Of a stretch of DNA of 64,000 nt, positions 42,647 through 51,729 are shown piece after piece (the first letter of the stretch is position 1; each line of letters begins with the position of its first letter). The DNA comes from Devosia nitrariae. GTDB taxonomy: Bacteria; Pseudomonadota; Alphaproteobacteria; Rhizobiales; Devosiaceae. The position numbers and the translations under genes are program-made. The notes below the pieces were generated by a model that worked only from the letters and a program-made list of their open reading frames with translations, had not been told where the DNA came from and did not search any database. The stretch lies in assembly GCF_030160115.1 (NCBI RefSeq), contig NZ_BSNS01000024.1:372001-436000 (forward strand), in the 5' to 3' direction.

Positions 42647-44929
42647 GTGCCGTCTGACGCCGACCAGCAGCGCGCCGCGCTACGCGAAGCCGCGCTGCAT
42701 TTCCACGAATTTCCCAAGCCTGGAAAGCTGGAGATCCAGCCGCTCAAGGCCCTTGGCAACCAGCGCGACCTGGCGCTCGCCTACTCGCCGGGGGTGGCGG
42801 CGCCCTGCGAGGAGATCGCGGCCGACCCGGAAAATGTCTCGCGCTACACCTCGCGCGGCAATCTCGTTGCCGTCATTTCCAACGGCACCGCTGTTCTGGG
42901 TCTCGGCAATATCGGAGCGCTGGCCAGCAAGCCGGTGATGGAAGGCAAGGCGGTGCTGTTCAAGAAGTTCGCCGGCATCGATGTGTTCGATATCGAGATC
43001 GACGAGACGGACCCGAAGCGCTTTATCGACGCGGTGGCGCCGCTCTGGCCGACCTTCGGCGGCATCAACCTGGAAGACATCAAGGCGCCCGACTGCTTCG
43101 AGATCGAGGAGGTTCTGCGCGAGCGCATGCCGATCCCGGTCTTCCACGACGATCAGCACGGCACGGCGATCATCGTGGGTGCCGCTGTGCTCAACGGGCT
43201 CGAGCTCGCCGGCAAGAGGATCGAGGACGTCAAGATCTGCACCTCGGGGGCAGGGGCGGCGGCAATCGCCTGCCTCAATGTGCTGCTGGGGCTCGGCGCG
43301 CGCCTGGAGAACATCTGGGTCGCCGACAAGGATGGACTTGTCACGCACAAGCGGCATGACGTCGCGGACCGCTGGCGAGGCAAATTCGCCCAACAGAGCG
43401 AGGCAACGACCCTGGCCGACGTCATTGATGGCGCCGACGTCTTCCTCGGACTTTCGGCACCGGGCGTGCTGAAGCCCGAAATGCTTCTGCGCATGGCGCA
43501 AAAGCCGCTGATCCTGGCGCTGGCCAACCCTATTCCCGAAATCATGCCGGAACTGGCCAAGGAAACGCGGCCAGATGCGATGGTGTGCACAGGCCGGTCC
43601 GACTACCCGAACCAGGTCAACAATGTCCTCTGCTTTCCGTTCATCTTTCGCGGCGCGCTCGATATCGGAGCGACGACGATCAACGAGGAGATGAAGCTCG
43701 CCGCCGTCCGGGCCATTGCCAAGCTTGCCCACGAGCCGGGCCTGGAGGTCTCGCCATCGGGGGCGCCGGCCGTCTATGGGCCTGACCATATCATTCCCAA
43801 TCCCTTCGACCAGCGGCTGATCCTCAGGATCGCGCCTGCGGTCGCGAAGGCGGCGATGGACACGGGCATCGCCAAACGGCCGATTGCCGACTTCGACGCC
43901 TATCGGGACAGTCTCATCCGCTTCGTCTTCCGCTCTGGCCTCGTCATGAAACCCATCGTCGACAGGGCGCGCGGGCAGGGTCAACGCGTCGCCTTCGCCG
44001 ACGGCGAGGACGAGCGGGTGTTGCGGGCAACGCAAGTGCTCCTCGAAGAGCAGATCGCCCGGCCCATCCTCATCGGGCGGCCGGCGGTGATCGAGGCGCG
44101 CATCGAGCGCTTCGGGCTAACACTGAAGCCTGGCGAGGATTTCGAAGTCATCAATCCGGAGGACGATCCGCGCTATCGCGACTATGTGGCGCTCTTCCAT
44201 TCGCTGGTGGGGCGCGACGGCGTGACCCCCGACACGGCGCGCACGATTGTTCGAACCAACACGACTATCATTGCCGCCCTTGCCGTCAAGCGCGGGGAAG
44301 CCGATGCCCTCATCTGTGGGCTCACTGGGCGCTACATCAAACATGTGCGCGATATCCGTTCGGTGATCGGCCTCCAGGAGGGGGTCAACGATCTTTCGGC
44401 GCTTTCGATGCTGATCATGCCGCGGGGCGCATTCTTCCTGGCCGACACTTATGTCAACACGGACCCGACGGCCGAGGAGATCGTCGCTATCGCACTGCAG
44501 GCGCGCGATCATCTTCAGCGGTTCAACATCGAGGCGAAAGCGGCACTGCTCAGCTACTCCAACTTCGGCTCGCGGGACGGGGAGAGCGCTTTCAAGATGC
44601 GGGAAGCCTATCGTTTGCTCAAATCCGTTGCGCCCGAGCTCATCGTCGAGGGCGAGATGCAGGGCGACCTTGCGCTCAACTCGGAGCTGCGCGAGCGCTA
44701 CATCCCGGATACCATCCTCAAGGGAGAAGCAAATCTCCTGATCTTCCCCAATCTCGATGCTGCAAATCTCTCGATGACGCTCCTCAAGGAGATGAACAAC
44801 GCGCTCTCGATCGGACCCCTCCTGATGGGCACGCGTGCGCCGGCCCATATCCTGGCACCCTCGACAACGAGCCGGGGCATTGTGAACCTGACCGCGATCG
44901 CCGCCACTGAGGCGCTCGGCGGGGCGTGA
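42647..44929 (+). CDS. maeB: NADP-dependent malic enzyme with phosphotransacetylase-like domain
   Basis: The enzyme converts malate to pyruvate and CO2 with NADP. GTG 42647 has AGGAG eight bases upstream. The malic domain (about 1-430) includes AYSPGVAAPC, FHDDQHGTAI (metal site), the GAGAAAIACLNVLL dinucleotide loop and NQVNNVLCFPFIFRGALD. The C-terminal 330 residues resemble phosphate acetyltransferase (IARPILIGRPAVIEARI, YSNFGSRDGESAFKMREA), which in this hybrid family is thought to be regulatory, binding acetyl-CoA, not catalytic. At 760 residues it is the normal MaeB hybrid length. It lies upstream of the pyruvate dehydrogenase cluster and would feed it pyruvate. Confidence 0.95.
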   Translation: MPSDADQQRAALREAALHFHEFPKPGKLEIQPLKALGNQRDLALAYSPGVAAPCEEIAADPENVSRYTSRGNLVAVISNGTAVLGLGNIGALASKPVMEGKAVLFKKFAGIDVFDIEIDETDPKRFIDAVAPLWPTFGGINLEDIKAPDCFEIEEVLRERMPIPVFHDDQHGTAIIVGAAVLNGLELAGKRIEDVKICTSGAGAAAIACLNVLLGLGARLENIWVADKDGLVTHKRHDVADRWRGKFAQQSEATTLADVIDGADVFLGLSAPGVLKPEMLLRMAQKPLILALANPIPEIMPELAKETRPDAMVCTGRSDYPNQVNNVLCFPFIFRGALDIGATTINEEMKLAAVRAIAKLAHEPGLEVSPSGAPAVYGPDHIIPNPFDQRLILRIAPAVAKAAMDTGIAKRPIADFDAYRDSLIRFVFRSGLVMKPIVDRARGQGQRVAFADGEDERVLRATQVLLEEQIARPILIGRPAVIEARIERFGLTLKPGEDFEVINPEDDPRYRDYVALFHSLVGRDGVTPDTARTIVRTNTTIIAALAVKRGEADALICGLTGRYIKHVRDIRSVIGLQEGVNDLSALSMLIMPRGAFFLADTYVNTDPTAEEIVAIALQARDHLQRFNIEAKAALLSYSNFGSRDGESAFKMREAYRLLKSVAPELIVEGEMQGDLALNSELRERYIPDTILKGEANLLIFPNLDAANLSMTLLKEMNNALSIGPLLMGTRAPAHILAPSTTSRGIVNLTAIAATEALGGA

Positions 44930-45028
44930 CAGCGAGCCATGACGGGGCGGGTGATGAGCGCCGCCGCTCTCAACGCGCTATTAATGGCTTGCGCACTAGA
45001 TTGTCGCGTCGATTCACGGTCCATCGTT

Positions 45029-45427
45029 ATGCCCACCCGCCTCAAACGACCTCCATTCTGGCGCCACCTCGCGGTGACGGCAGCATTGTTCGGGTTTCTC
45101 GGCTATCTCGGCTATTCGGCGCTCAACGGACAGTTTGGCATCGAGAGCCGCGAGGACCTGCTGGCGGACATCACCTTGCTCGAGGCGCGTTCGAACGCCC
45201 TGCAGGCGCAGATCGAATCTTATCGGCACCGGGCATCGCTTTTTGATGCCCGCAAGCTCGATCCCGATATCCTCGATGAACGCGCTCGCGAGCTGCTCAA
45301 CATGGCCAATGCCAACGACGTCATCGTCATGGTGGATCGCGAAAACGGTGAACCGAGTTCCAGTTCACTTTTGGCATTGCCTGAAAACCAGTTAACCTCA
45401 ATTATCACTGCTACTTCAGGCATCTAG
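45029..45427 (+). CDS. FtsB/DivIC-type septum formation initiator protein
   Basis: A 132-residue bitopic protein: one helix (about 11-30, LAVTAALFGFLGYLGYSALNG in pieces) then a short coiled coil (about 37-62, REDLLADITLLEARSNALQA) and the RLDPDILDERARELLNMANANDVIV region typical of the family. FtsB/DivIC links FtsL and FtsQ in the divisome. ATG 45029 is preferred; earlier in-frame ATGs at 44939 and 44954 add a non-conserved stretch that looks untranslated. The position directly upstream of pdhA is conserved in alphaproteobacteria. The C-terminal 25 residues are serine-rich. Confidence 0.85.
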   Translation: MPTRLKRPPFWRHLAVTAALFGFLGYLGYSALNGQFGIESREDLLADITLLEARSNALQAQIESYRHRASLFDARKLDPDILDERARELLNMANANDVIVMVDRENGEPSSSSLLALPENQLTSIITATSGI

Positions 45428-45441
45428 TCTGAAATTCTGTC

Positions 45442-45468
45442 AAAAACGCCCCATTGTCGCGGGGGCGT
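45442..45468 (-). terminator. Terminator-like hairpin on the minus strand, FtsB-pdhA gap
   Basis: ACGCCCC, eight-base loop, GGGGCGT, with AAAAA to its left and no T-run to its right. As a terminator it would work only on the minus strand, where no gene is seen. Confidence 0.5.
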
Positions 45469-45543
45469 CGCTTGCGCTACCCTGACGATCTGTGCCCAAC
45501 TCGGGCGAGCGGCAATCTCACTTTCTCATGCGGAGCGTGACTC

Positions 45544-46563
45544 ATGGCGCGTAAGGCGGTGGCCACCAAGGCCAAGGCGCAATCCAATGTTCCAGAACTG
45601 ACCAAGGAGCAGGAGCTCGAAGCCTATCGCGACATGCTGCTGGTCCGGCGCTTCGAAGAGAAGGCGGGCCAGATGTACGGCATGGGTCTGATCGGAGGCT
45701 TCTGTCATCTCTATATCGGCCAGGAAGCGGTGGTGACAGGCGTCACCATGGCCAGCCGCAAGGGCGAAGACGCGCAGATTACCGGCTACCGCGACCACGG
45801 GCACATGCTGGTCATGGGCCTCGACCCGAAAGGGGTGATGGCCGAGCTCACCGGACGCCGGGGCGGCCTTTCCAAGGGAAAAGGCGGCTCGATGCACATG
45901 TTCTCGAACGAGCACCGCTTCTATGGCGGCAATGGGATTGTCGGGGCGCAGGTATCGCTTGGCACTGGCCTCGCGTTCGCTGCCAGATACCGGGGCGAGG
46001 ATACCGTCAGCATCACCTATTTCGGCGACGGCGCTGCCAACCAGGGCCAGGTCTACGAAAGCTTCAATATGGCGAGGCTCTGGAGGCTGCCGGTCGTGTT
46101 CATCGTCGAGAACAACAAGTACGCCATGGGGACTTCCGTCGAGCGCTCGGCGGCGACGACGGATCTCTCGCAGCGCGGGCTATCTTTCGACATCCCTGGC
46201 GAGCAGGTCGACGGCATGGACGTGCGGATGACCTATGACGCGGCTCGACGGGCCATTGAACATGCGCGCTCGGGGCAGGGACCTTATATCCTCGAAATGC
46301 TTACCTACCGCTACCGCGGTCACTCCATGTCCGACCCGGCCAAGTACCGCACCAAGGAAGAGGTCAGCCAGTACCGCCAGGAACGCGACCCGATCGAGCA
46401 CAGCAAGGCGCGCATCCTCGAAAAGAAGTACGCCAGCGAAGAGGATCTCAAGACGATCGAGACCGAGGTGCGGGCCATCGTCACCGAGGCGGCTGACTTT
46501 GCCACCAACGATCCCGAGCCCGATGCCTCGGAACTGTGGACGGACATCACCATTCCTGCGTGA
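45544..46563 (+). CDS. pdhA: Pyruvate dehydrogenase E1 component, alpha subunit
   Basis: With PdhB this forms the heterotetrameric thiamine-diphosphate E1 that decarboxylates pyruvate. The thiamine-binding motif GDGAANQGQVYESFNMA is at about 161-177, and the catalytic loop YRGHSMSDPAKYRTKEEV, with the serines phosphorylated in mitochondrial homologues, is at about 257-275. The SKGKGGSMHMF and NGIVGAQVSLGTGLA segments are typical. The length is 339. GGAG lies nine bases before ATG 45544. An intrinsic terminator 25 bases after the stop separates it from pdhB. Confidence 0.97.
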   Translation: MARKAVATKAKAQSNVPELTKEQELEAYRDMLLVRRFEEKAGQMYGMGLIGGFCHLYIGQEAVVTGVTMASRKGEDAQITGYRDHGHMLVMGLDPKGVMAELTGRRGGLSKGKGGSMHMFSNEHRFYGGNGIVGAQVSLGTGLAFAARYRGEDTVSITYFGDGAANQGQVYESFNMARLWRLPVVFIVENNKYAMGTSVERSAATTDLSQRGLSFDIPGEQVDGMDVRMTYDAARRAIEHARSGQGPYILEMLTYRYRGHSMSDPAKYRTKEEVSQYRQERDPIEHSKARILEKKYASEEDLKTIETEVRAIVTEAADFATNDPEPDASELWTDITIPA

Positions 46564-46587
46564 GCCACGTCACGAAACTGAAATTGT

Positions 46588-46616
46588 GAGCGCGGAGCAT
46601 GCCGGCGCTCTTTTTT
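46588..46616 (+). terminator. Terminator between pdhA and pdhB
   Basis: GAGCGCGG, loop AGCATG, CCGGCGCTC, followed by TTTTTT. With the unpaired base it forms a stem of about eight pairs. It could be a partial terminator lowering pdhB-pdhC transcription relative to pdhA. Confidence 0.75.
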
Positions 46617-46646
46617 GACGATTTTTAGCGTCTCTGGAGACTGCTG

Positions 46647-48035
46647 ATGCCCAACATCCTCATGCCTGCCCTTTCCCCGACCATGGAGGAGGGCAAGCTC
46701 TCCAAATGGCTGGTCAAGGAAGGCGATACCGTCAATCCCGGCGACGTGCTGGCCGAGATCGAGACCGACAAGGCGACGATGGAAGTCGAGTCGGTCGACA
46801 GCGGCATCGTCAAACAGTTGCTGGTGGCCGAGGGCACGGACGCGGTGAAGGTCAATACGCCGATAGCTCTTGTGCTGGCCGAAGGCGAGGATGCTCCGCC
46901 TCAGAGCCCAGCCGAAACGGCGCCTGAGCCGGCCGAAGCGCCGGCCGTGCCGGCCGAGAAGGCCGCCGAAGCGGAACCGAGTGCCGCGGCGGTGCCTCCT
47001 GCGCCAAAGTTCGCCGCCGCCGCCGACCCCGACCTGCCCGAGGGCGTCGAGATGGTCGAGATGACGGTTCGCCAGGCTCTCAATGAGGCCATGGCCGAGG
47101 AGATGCGCCGAGACAAGGACGTCTTCGTCATGGGCGAAGAGGTGGCCGAGTACCAAGGCGCCTACAAGATCACACAAGGACTGCTGCAGGAGTTTGGCCC
47201 GCAGCGTGTCATCGACACGCCCATCACAGAACACGGCTTTGCCGGCCTTGGGGTCGGTGCGGCTTTTGCCGGACTCAAGCCCATCGTCGAGTTCATGACC
47301 TGGAACTTCGCCATGCAGGCGATCGACCAGATCATCAATTCGGCGGCCAAGCAGCTCTATATGTCAGGCGGCCAGGTGACGGCGCCGCTCGTCTTCCGCG
47401 GCCCCAACGGCGCCGCCGCGCGCGTTGCCGCCCAGCATAGCCAGGACTATTCGGCCTGGTACAGCCATATCCCAGGCCTGACTGTCATCGCGCCCTATAG
47501 CGCCGCCGACGCCAAGGGCCTCCTCAAGGCGGCAATCCGCTCGCCCAATCCGGTGGTATTCCTCGAAAACGAGATCCTCTACGGCTCGACCGGCGAAGTG
47601 CCAAAGGTCGACGACTACGTGCTGCCGATCGGCAAGGCGCGTGTGGCGCGCAAGGGCAACGATGTGACCCTCGTGTCCTTCTCCATGGGCATGCGCTATG
47701 CAACGCAGGCAACCGAGAAGCTGGTCGCCGCTGGCGTCGACGTCGAGCTCATCGACCTGCGGACTTTGAGGCCCATGGACATCGATACGGTGATCGAATC
47801 GGTCAAGAAGACCGGCCGGTGCGTGACCGTGGAGGAAGGCTGGCCGCAAGGCGGCATCGGTGCCGAGATCGCCGCCAAGCTGATGGAGCACGCTTTCGAC
47901 TATCTCGATGCGCCGGTGACGAGGGTCACCGGCAAGGACGTGCCCATGCCCTATGCCGCCAACCTCGAAAAACTGGCGTTGCCGAACGTCGATGAAGTGA
48001 TCGCGGCGGTCAACGCCGTGACGTACCGGTCGTAA
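46647..48035 (+). CDS. pdhB: Pyruvate dehydrogenase E1 component, beta subunit, with lipoyl domain
   Basis: The C-terminal 325 residues are the usual E1 beta chain (VRQALNEAMAEEMRRDKDVFVMGEEVAEYQGAYK in pieces; DTPITEHGFAGLGVGAA). Ahead of them lies a full lipoyl domain (residues 1-78) with the lipoylated Lys42 in EIETDKATMEVE, joined by an Ala/Pro/Glu linker (about 82-130). E1 beta chains with a lipoyl domain are known in rhizobia and relatives and absent from most bacteria. The lipoyl domain is close to that of PdhC at both DNA and protein level. LipA, encoded 6 kb downstream, would modify it. Confidence 0.97.
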   Translation: MPNILMPALSPTMEEGKLSKWLVKEGDTVNPGDVLAEIETDKATMEVESVDSGIVKQLLVAEGTDAVKVNTPIALVLAEGEDAPPQSPAETAPEPAEAPAVPAEKAAEAEPSAAAVPPAPKFAAAADPDLPEGVEMVEMTVRQALNEAMAEEMRRDKDVFVMGEEVAEYQGAYKITQGLLQEFGPQRVIDTPITEHGFAGLGVGAAFAGLKPIVEFMTWNFAMQAIDQIINSAAKQLYMSGGQVTAPLVFRGPNGAAARVAAQHSQDYSAWYSHIPGLTVIAPYSAADAKGLLKAAIRSPNPVVFLENEILYGSTGEVPKVDDYVLPIGKARVARKGNDVTLVSFSMGMRYATQATEKLVAAGVDVELIDLRTLRPMDIDTVIESVKKTGRCVTVEEGWPQGGIGAEIAAKLMEHAFDYLDAPVTRVTGKDVPMPYAANLEKLALPNVDEVIAAVNAVTYRS

Positions 48036-48047
48036 GGGAGGCCCGCT

Positions 48048-49427
48048 ATGCCGATCGATATCACCATGCCGGCGCTCTCCCCGACGATGGAGGAGGGCAA
48101 GCTTGCCAAGTGGCACGTCAAGGAAGGCGACAGCGTCTCCTCAGGCGACGTGATCGCCGAGATCGAGACCGACAAGGCGACGATGGAGGTCGAGGCGGTC
48201 GACGAGGGCAAGATCGGCAAGATCATGGTCGCCGAGGGCGCCGAAGGCGTGAAGGTCAACGCCGTCATCGCCGTGCTGCTGCAGGAGGGCGAGAGCGAGG
48301 CGGACATTTCTGCCAGGCCCGAACCGGCACCGGCGCCCGCCAAAGAAGAGCCGAAAGCCGACGCCGGCGCGGTGACGCGGGAGAACGCCGCGACCGAGGC
48401 CAGCCCGACGCCGGCCGCGCAGGTCGCACGCAAGGAGCCGGAGGTCGGCGCCACGCCGGCCAATGGTTCAGCGCCGGCTCCCACGACGCGCGAGGGTGGG
48501 CGCGTTTTTGCCTCGCCGCTTGCCAAGCGTCTGGCACGCGAGGCGGGGATCGATATCGCAGCCGTCGCCGGTTCCGGGCCGAAGGGCAGGGTGATCAAGG
48601 CCGATGTCGAGAAGGCCAAGTCCGGCGCGGCGCCAGCGAAGGCTCCTGCCGCTGCGCCCGCTCCCGCGGGCGCGATGCCCGGCGGCATGACCAAGCAGCA
48701 GGTGTTGGCACTCTATGAGGAGGGCACCTACGAGCTGGTGCCCAATGACGGCATGCGCCGGGTCGTGGCCGCACGCCTGACGGAGAGCAAGCAGACCGTC
48801 CCGCATTTCTATCTGACGCTCGACTGCAAGATCGATGCGCTGATGGAAGCACGCGAGCAGATCAATGCGTCCGCGCCCAAGTCCAAGGACGGCAAGCCCG
48901 AATACAAGCTCTCGGTCAACGATTTCATCATGAAGGCGTGGGCGGTGGCCCTGCAGCGCGTGCCGGCGGCCAATGCCACGTGGGCAGGGGATTCGATCCT
49001 TTATCACAAGCGTTCTGACGTCGCGGTCGCCGTGGCGGTTCCGGGCGGACTGTTCACGCCGGTGGTCAAATCCTGCGATACCAAGACGCTGCGGGAGATA
49101 TCTGAAGAGGTCAAAGACCTGGCCAGCCGCGCTCGCGGCAAGAAGCTTGCGCCGCACGAGTACCAGGGCGGCGCGACCGCGGTCTCCAACCTCGGCATGT
49201 ACGGCATCAAGCACTTCGGAGCCGTCATCAACCCGCCCCACGGCACGATCCTGGCGGTCGGGGCTGGCGAGGAACGGGTCTATGCCGAGAAGGGGCAGAT
49301 CAAGACGGGGCAGTTCATGACCGTCACCCTTTCCTGCGACCACCGCTCGGTCGACGGAGCGCTCGGGGCCGAGGTGCTCGGAGTGTTCAAGGGGTTGATC
49401 GAAAATCCCGTGATGATGCTGGCTTAG
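48048..49427 (+). CDS. pdhC: Pyruvate dehydrogenase E2 (dihydrolipoamide acetyltransferase)
   Basis: The core of the complex, transferring acetyl groups from lipoate to CoA. One lipoyl domain (1-80, lipoyl Lys43 in EIETDKATME) is followed by an Ala/Pro linker, a peripheral-subunit binding domain (about 149-187, ASPLAKRLAREAGIDI and GSGPKGRVIKADVE), a second linker, and the catalytic domain (about 220-459). The catalytic residues His432 and Asp436 are in DHRSVDGA. The single lipoyl domain and 459-residue length suit alphaproteobacterial E2. It begins twelve bases after pdhB. Confidence 0.97.
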   Translation: MPIDITMPALSPTMEEGKLAKWHVKEGDSVSSGDVIAEIETDKATMEVEAVDEGKIGKIMVAEGAEGVKVNAVIAVLLQEGESEADISARPEPAPAPAKEEPKADAGAVTRENAATEASPTPAAQVARKEPEVGATPANGSAPAPTTREGGRVFASPLAKRLAREAGIDIAAVAGSGPKGRVIKADVEKAKSGAAPAKAPAAAPAPAGAMPGGMTKQQVLALYEEGTYELVPNDGMRRVVAARLTESKQTVPHFYLTLDCKIDALMEAREQINASAPKSKDGKPEYKLSVNDFIMKAWAVALQRVPAANATWAGDSILYHKRSDVAVAVAVPGGLFTPVVKSCDTKTLREISEEVKDLASRARGKKLAPHEYQGGATAVSNLGMYGIKHFGAVINPPHGTILAVGAGEERVYAEKGQIKTGQFMTVTLSCDHRSVDGALGAEVLGVFKGLIENPVMMLA

Positions 49428-49437
49428 GGGCTGGGCA

Positions 49438-50085
49438 ATGAAAACCATTCTCGCCTATGGCGACAGCCTGACGTATGGGGCGAGCCCGATCAAGAACGGG
49501 CCGCGCCACGACTATGAGGATCGCTGGCCGAGCGTTCTCGAGGCAGGCCTCGGCGGCAAGGCGCGGGTGATCCCGGAGGGGCTCGGTGGGCGTACGACGG
49601 CGTTCGACGACCATCTGGCCAATGCCGACCGGAACGGCGCGCGCATCCTGCCCACGCTCCTTGCCAGCCACTCGCCGCTCGATCTCGTCATCATCATGCT
49701 CGGCACCAATGACCTCAAACCCTCCATCCATGGTCGCGCGCAGACGGCCTCTCACGGCGTTCGCCGGCTGATGCAGGTCGTGCGCGGGCACTTCGTCGAG
49801 CCGGGCCAGACGGTGCCGCAGATGCTGATCGTCGCGCCGCCGCTGATCGGCGAAACAGACAATATCGATATGCTCATGCACTTCGGCGGCGAGGGGGCCA
49901 TCGCTCAGTCACGCGAGTTCGCCCGTCACTACAAGATGCGCGCAGAGGAATACGGCGTTGCTTTCTTCGACGCCTCCACGGTCGCCGTGCCCGACCCGGC
50001 CGATGGCGTGCATCTCGATCCGGCAAATACGCGTGCGATCGGCGAGGGGCTCGTCCCCCTCGTCAAATCCCTGCTCGGCCTCTGA
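49438..50085 (+). CDS. SGNH/GDSL-type hydrolase (arylesterase-like)
   Basis: A 215-residue cytoplasmic-looking hydrolase with no signal peptide. Block I is AYGDSLTYG with nucleophile Ser10, block III LGTNDLK, and block V DPADGVHLDPANT with the catalytic Asp and His. Block II glycine is in EGLGGRTT. Its shape is that of SGNH arylesterases/acyltransferases. It starts ten bases after pdhC and is followed by a repeat, then lpdA, so it is embedded in the pyruvate dehydrogenase unit. A relation to acetyl or acyl thioester metabolism is possible but unproven. Confidence 0.85.
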   Translation: MKTILAYGDSLTYGASPIKNGPRHDYEDRWPSVLEAGLGGKARVIPEGLGGRTTAFDDHLANADRNGARILPTLLASHSPLDLVIIMLGTNDLKPSIHGRAQTASHGVRRLMQVVRGHFVEPGQTVPQMLIVAPPLIGETDNIDMLMHFGGEGAIAQSREFARHYKMRAEEYGVAFFDASTVAVPDPADGVHLDPANTRAIGEGLVPLVKSLLGL

Positions 50086-50092
50086 GCAACGA

Positions 50093-50199
50093 CTAGAGCT
50101 TTCCCGTTCCGATCAGATCGAAACGGGGCCTCTAAATTGTTGAGTTGTCGCGTTTTCGAACCGCAAAAGTGGTCACCACTTTTGCTGAAAACGCTCTAG
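50093..50199 (+). repeat. Dispersed palindromic intergenic repeat, copy C (compound form)
   Basis: It is bounded by CTAGAGC and GCTCTAG. It holds a palindrome CCCGTTCCGATC/GATCGAAACGGG, a middle arm TTGAGTTGTCGCGTTTTCG resembling the TTTTTGT-GTCGCG arm of the other copies, and a second palindrome CAAAAGTGG/CCACTTTTG. It fills the gap between the SGNH hydrolase and lpdA. Confidence 0.7.
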
Positions 50200-50220
50200 A
50201 ACAAGACTGGAGAAGCGCCC

Positions 50221-51660
50221 ATGGCTGACCAATACGATCTCATTGTCATCGGCGCGGGTCCCGGCGGGTATGTTGCCGCCATCCGCGGCGCACAACTGGG
50301 CATGAAGGTTGCCATCGTCGAGCGCGAGCACATGGCCGGCATCTGCTCGAACTGGGGGTGCATTCCGACCAAGGCCCTGCTGCGCTCTGCCGAGATCTAC
50401 GGGCATATGGCCCATGCCAAGGACTATGGGCTTTCGGCCGACAAATTCGGGTTCGATATCCCCGGCATCGTCAAGCGTTCGCGCGCCATCGCCGCCCAGA
50501 TGAACAACGGCGTGCAGTTCCTGATGAAGAAGAACAAAGTCGACATCATCTGGGGCGAGGCCGAGATCACGAAGCCCGGCGAGATCAAGGTCGCGCCCAC
50601 CAAGAAGAAGATCGTCGAGCCGCAGGGGCCGGTGCCCAAAAACGCGCTCGGCGAAGGCACCTATAAGGCGAAGAATATCATCATCGCAACCGGCGCACGT
50701 CCGCGTCTACTGCCTGGCATCGAGCCGGACGGCGACAAGATCTGGACCTATTTCGAAGCGATGAAACCGGAAAAGATGCCAAAGTCCGTGGTCGTCATGG
50801 GTTCGGGCGCCATCGGGGTCGAGTTCGCCTCGTTCTACCGGTCGCTCGGGGCAGAGGTGACGGTCATCGAGCTGTTGCCGCAGATCATGCCTGTTGAGGA
50901 CGCCGAGATCGCTGCTCTTGCCCGCAAGCGTTTCGAGAAGCGCGGCATCCGCATCCTCACCGACGCCAAGGTGACCAAGGTCGACAAGACCAAGGAGAGC
51001 GTCACCGCTCATGTCGAGTTGAAGGACGGCAAGACCGAGACGATCTCGGGCGAGAAACTGATCTCTGCGGTGGGCGTTCAGTGCAACGTCGAGGGGCTTG
51101 GGCTTGAAAAGGTCGGCGTCAAGATCGAGCGCGGGGCCATCGTCATCGATGAGCATGGCAAGACCAATGTCGAGGGAATCTGGGCCATCGGCGACGTCGC
51201 CGGTCCGCCGATGCTTGCCCACAAGGCCGAGCACGAGGCTGTCGTCACTGTGGAGACCATCGCAGGCTTGAAGGTGCACGGGCTTGAAAAGACCAAGGTA
51301 CCGGGGTGCACCTATTGCGAGCCGCAGGTGGCGAGCGTGGGGCTGACCGAAACCAAGGCCAAGGAAACCGGCCGCGAGATCAAGGTCGGCCGTTTCCCGT
51401 TCGTCGGCAATGGCAAGGCCATTGCGCTCGGCGAGCCGGACGGACTGGTCAAGACGATCTTCGATGCCAAGACCGGCGAGCTTCTCGGCGCCCATATGGT
51501 CGGGGCCGAGGTGACCGAGTTGATCCAGGGGTTTGTCGTTGCCATGAACCTCGAGACCACCGAGGAAGAACTCATCCACACTATCTTCCCGCATCCGACG
51601 CTGTCGGAGACGATGAAGGAGAGTGTTCTGGACGCCTATGGACGGGCGTTGAACATCTGA
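50221..51660 (+). CDS. lpdA: Dihydrolipoyl dehydrogenase (E3)
   Basis: The flavoprotein that reoxidises dihydrolipoamide to lipoamide and makes NADH. The N-terminal FAD loop is VIGAGPGGYVAAIRGAQLG, and the redox disulfide is Cys42/Cys47 in GICSNWGCIPTKALL. NAD binding is by VVMGSGAIGVEFASFYRSLGA in pieces. The C-terminal base pair His-Glu is in IHTIFPHPTLSETMKE. A basic insert (VAPTKKKIVEPQGPVPKN) before the IIIATGARPR strand is typical of the alphaproteobacterial PDH-linked form. The 479-residue length is normal. It lies last in the cluster and probably also serves other 2-oxoacid dehydrogenases. Confidence 0.97.
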   Translation: MADQYDLIVIGAGPGGYVAAIRGAQLGMKVAIVEREHMAGICSNWGCIPTKALLRSAEIYGHMAHAKDYGLSADKFGFDIPGIVKRSRAIAAQMNNGVQFLMKKNKVDIIWGEAEITKPGEIKVAPTKKKIVEPQGPVPKNALGEGTYKAKNIIIATGARPRLLPGIEPDGDKIWTYFEAMKPEKMPKSVVVMGSGAIGVEFASFYRSLGAEVTVIELLPQIMPVEDAEIAALARKRFEKRGIRILTDAKVTKVDKTKESVTAHVELKDGKTETISGEKLISAVGVQCNVEGLGLEKVGVKIERGAIVIDEHGKTNVEGIWAIGDVAGPPMLAHKAEHEAVVTVETIAGLKVHGLEKTKVPGCTYCEPQVASVGLTETKAKETGREIKVGRFPFVGNGKAIALGEPDGLVKTIFDAKTGELLGAHMVGAEVTELIQGFVVAMNLETTEEELIHTIFPHPTLSETMKESVLDAYGRALNI

Positions 51661-51729
51661 TCAGGAATAGCCGTGGAGGAGGGGCTTCACGCGACGACGC
51701 AGCGATTGAACGGAAAAGGGCATATCCTC

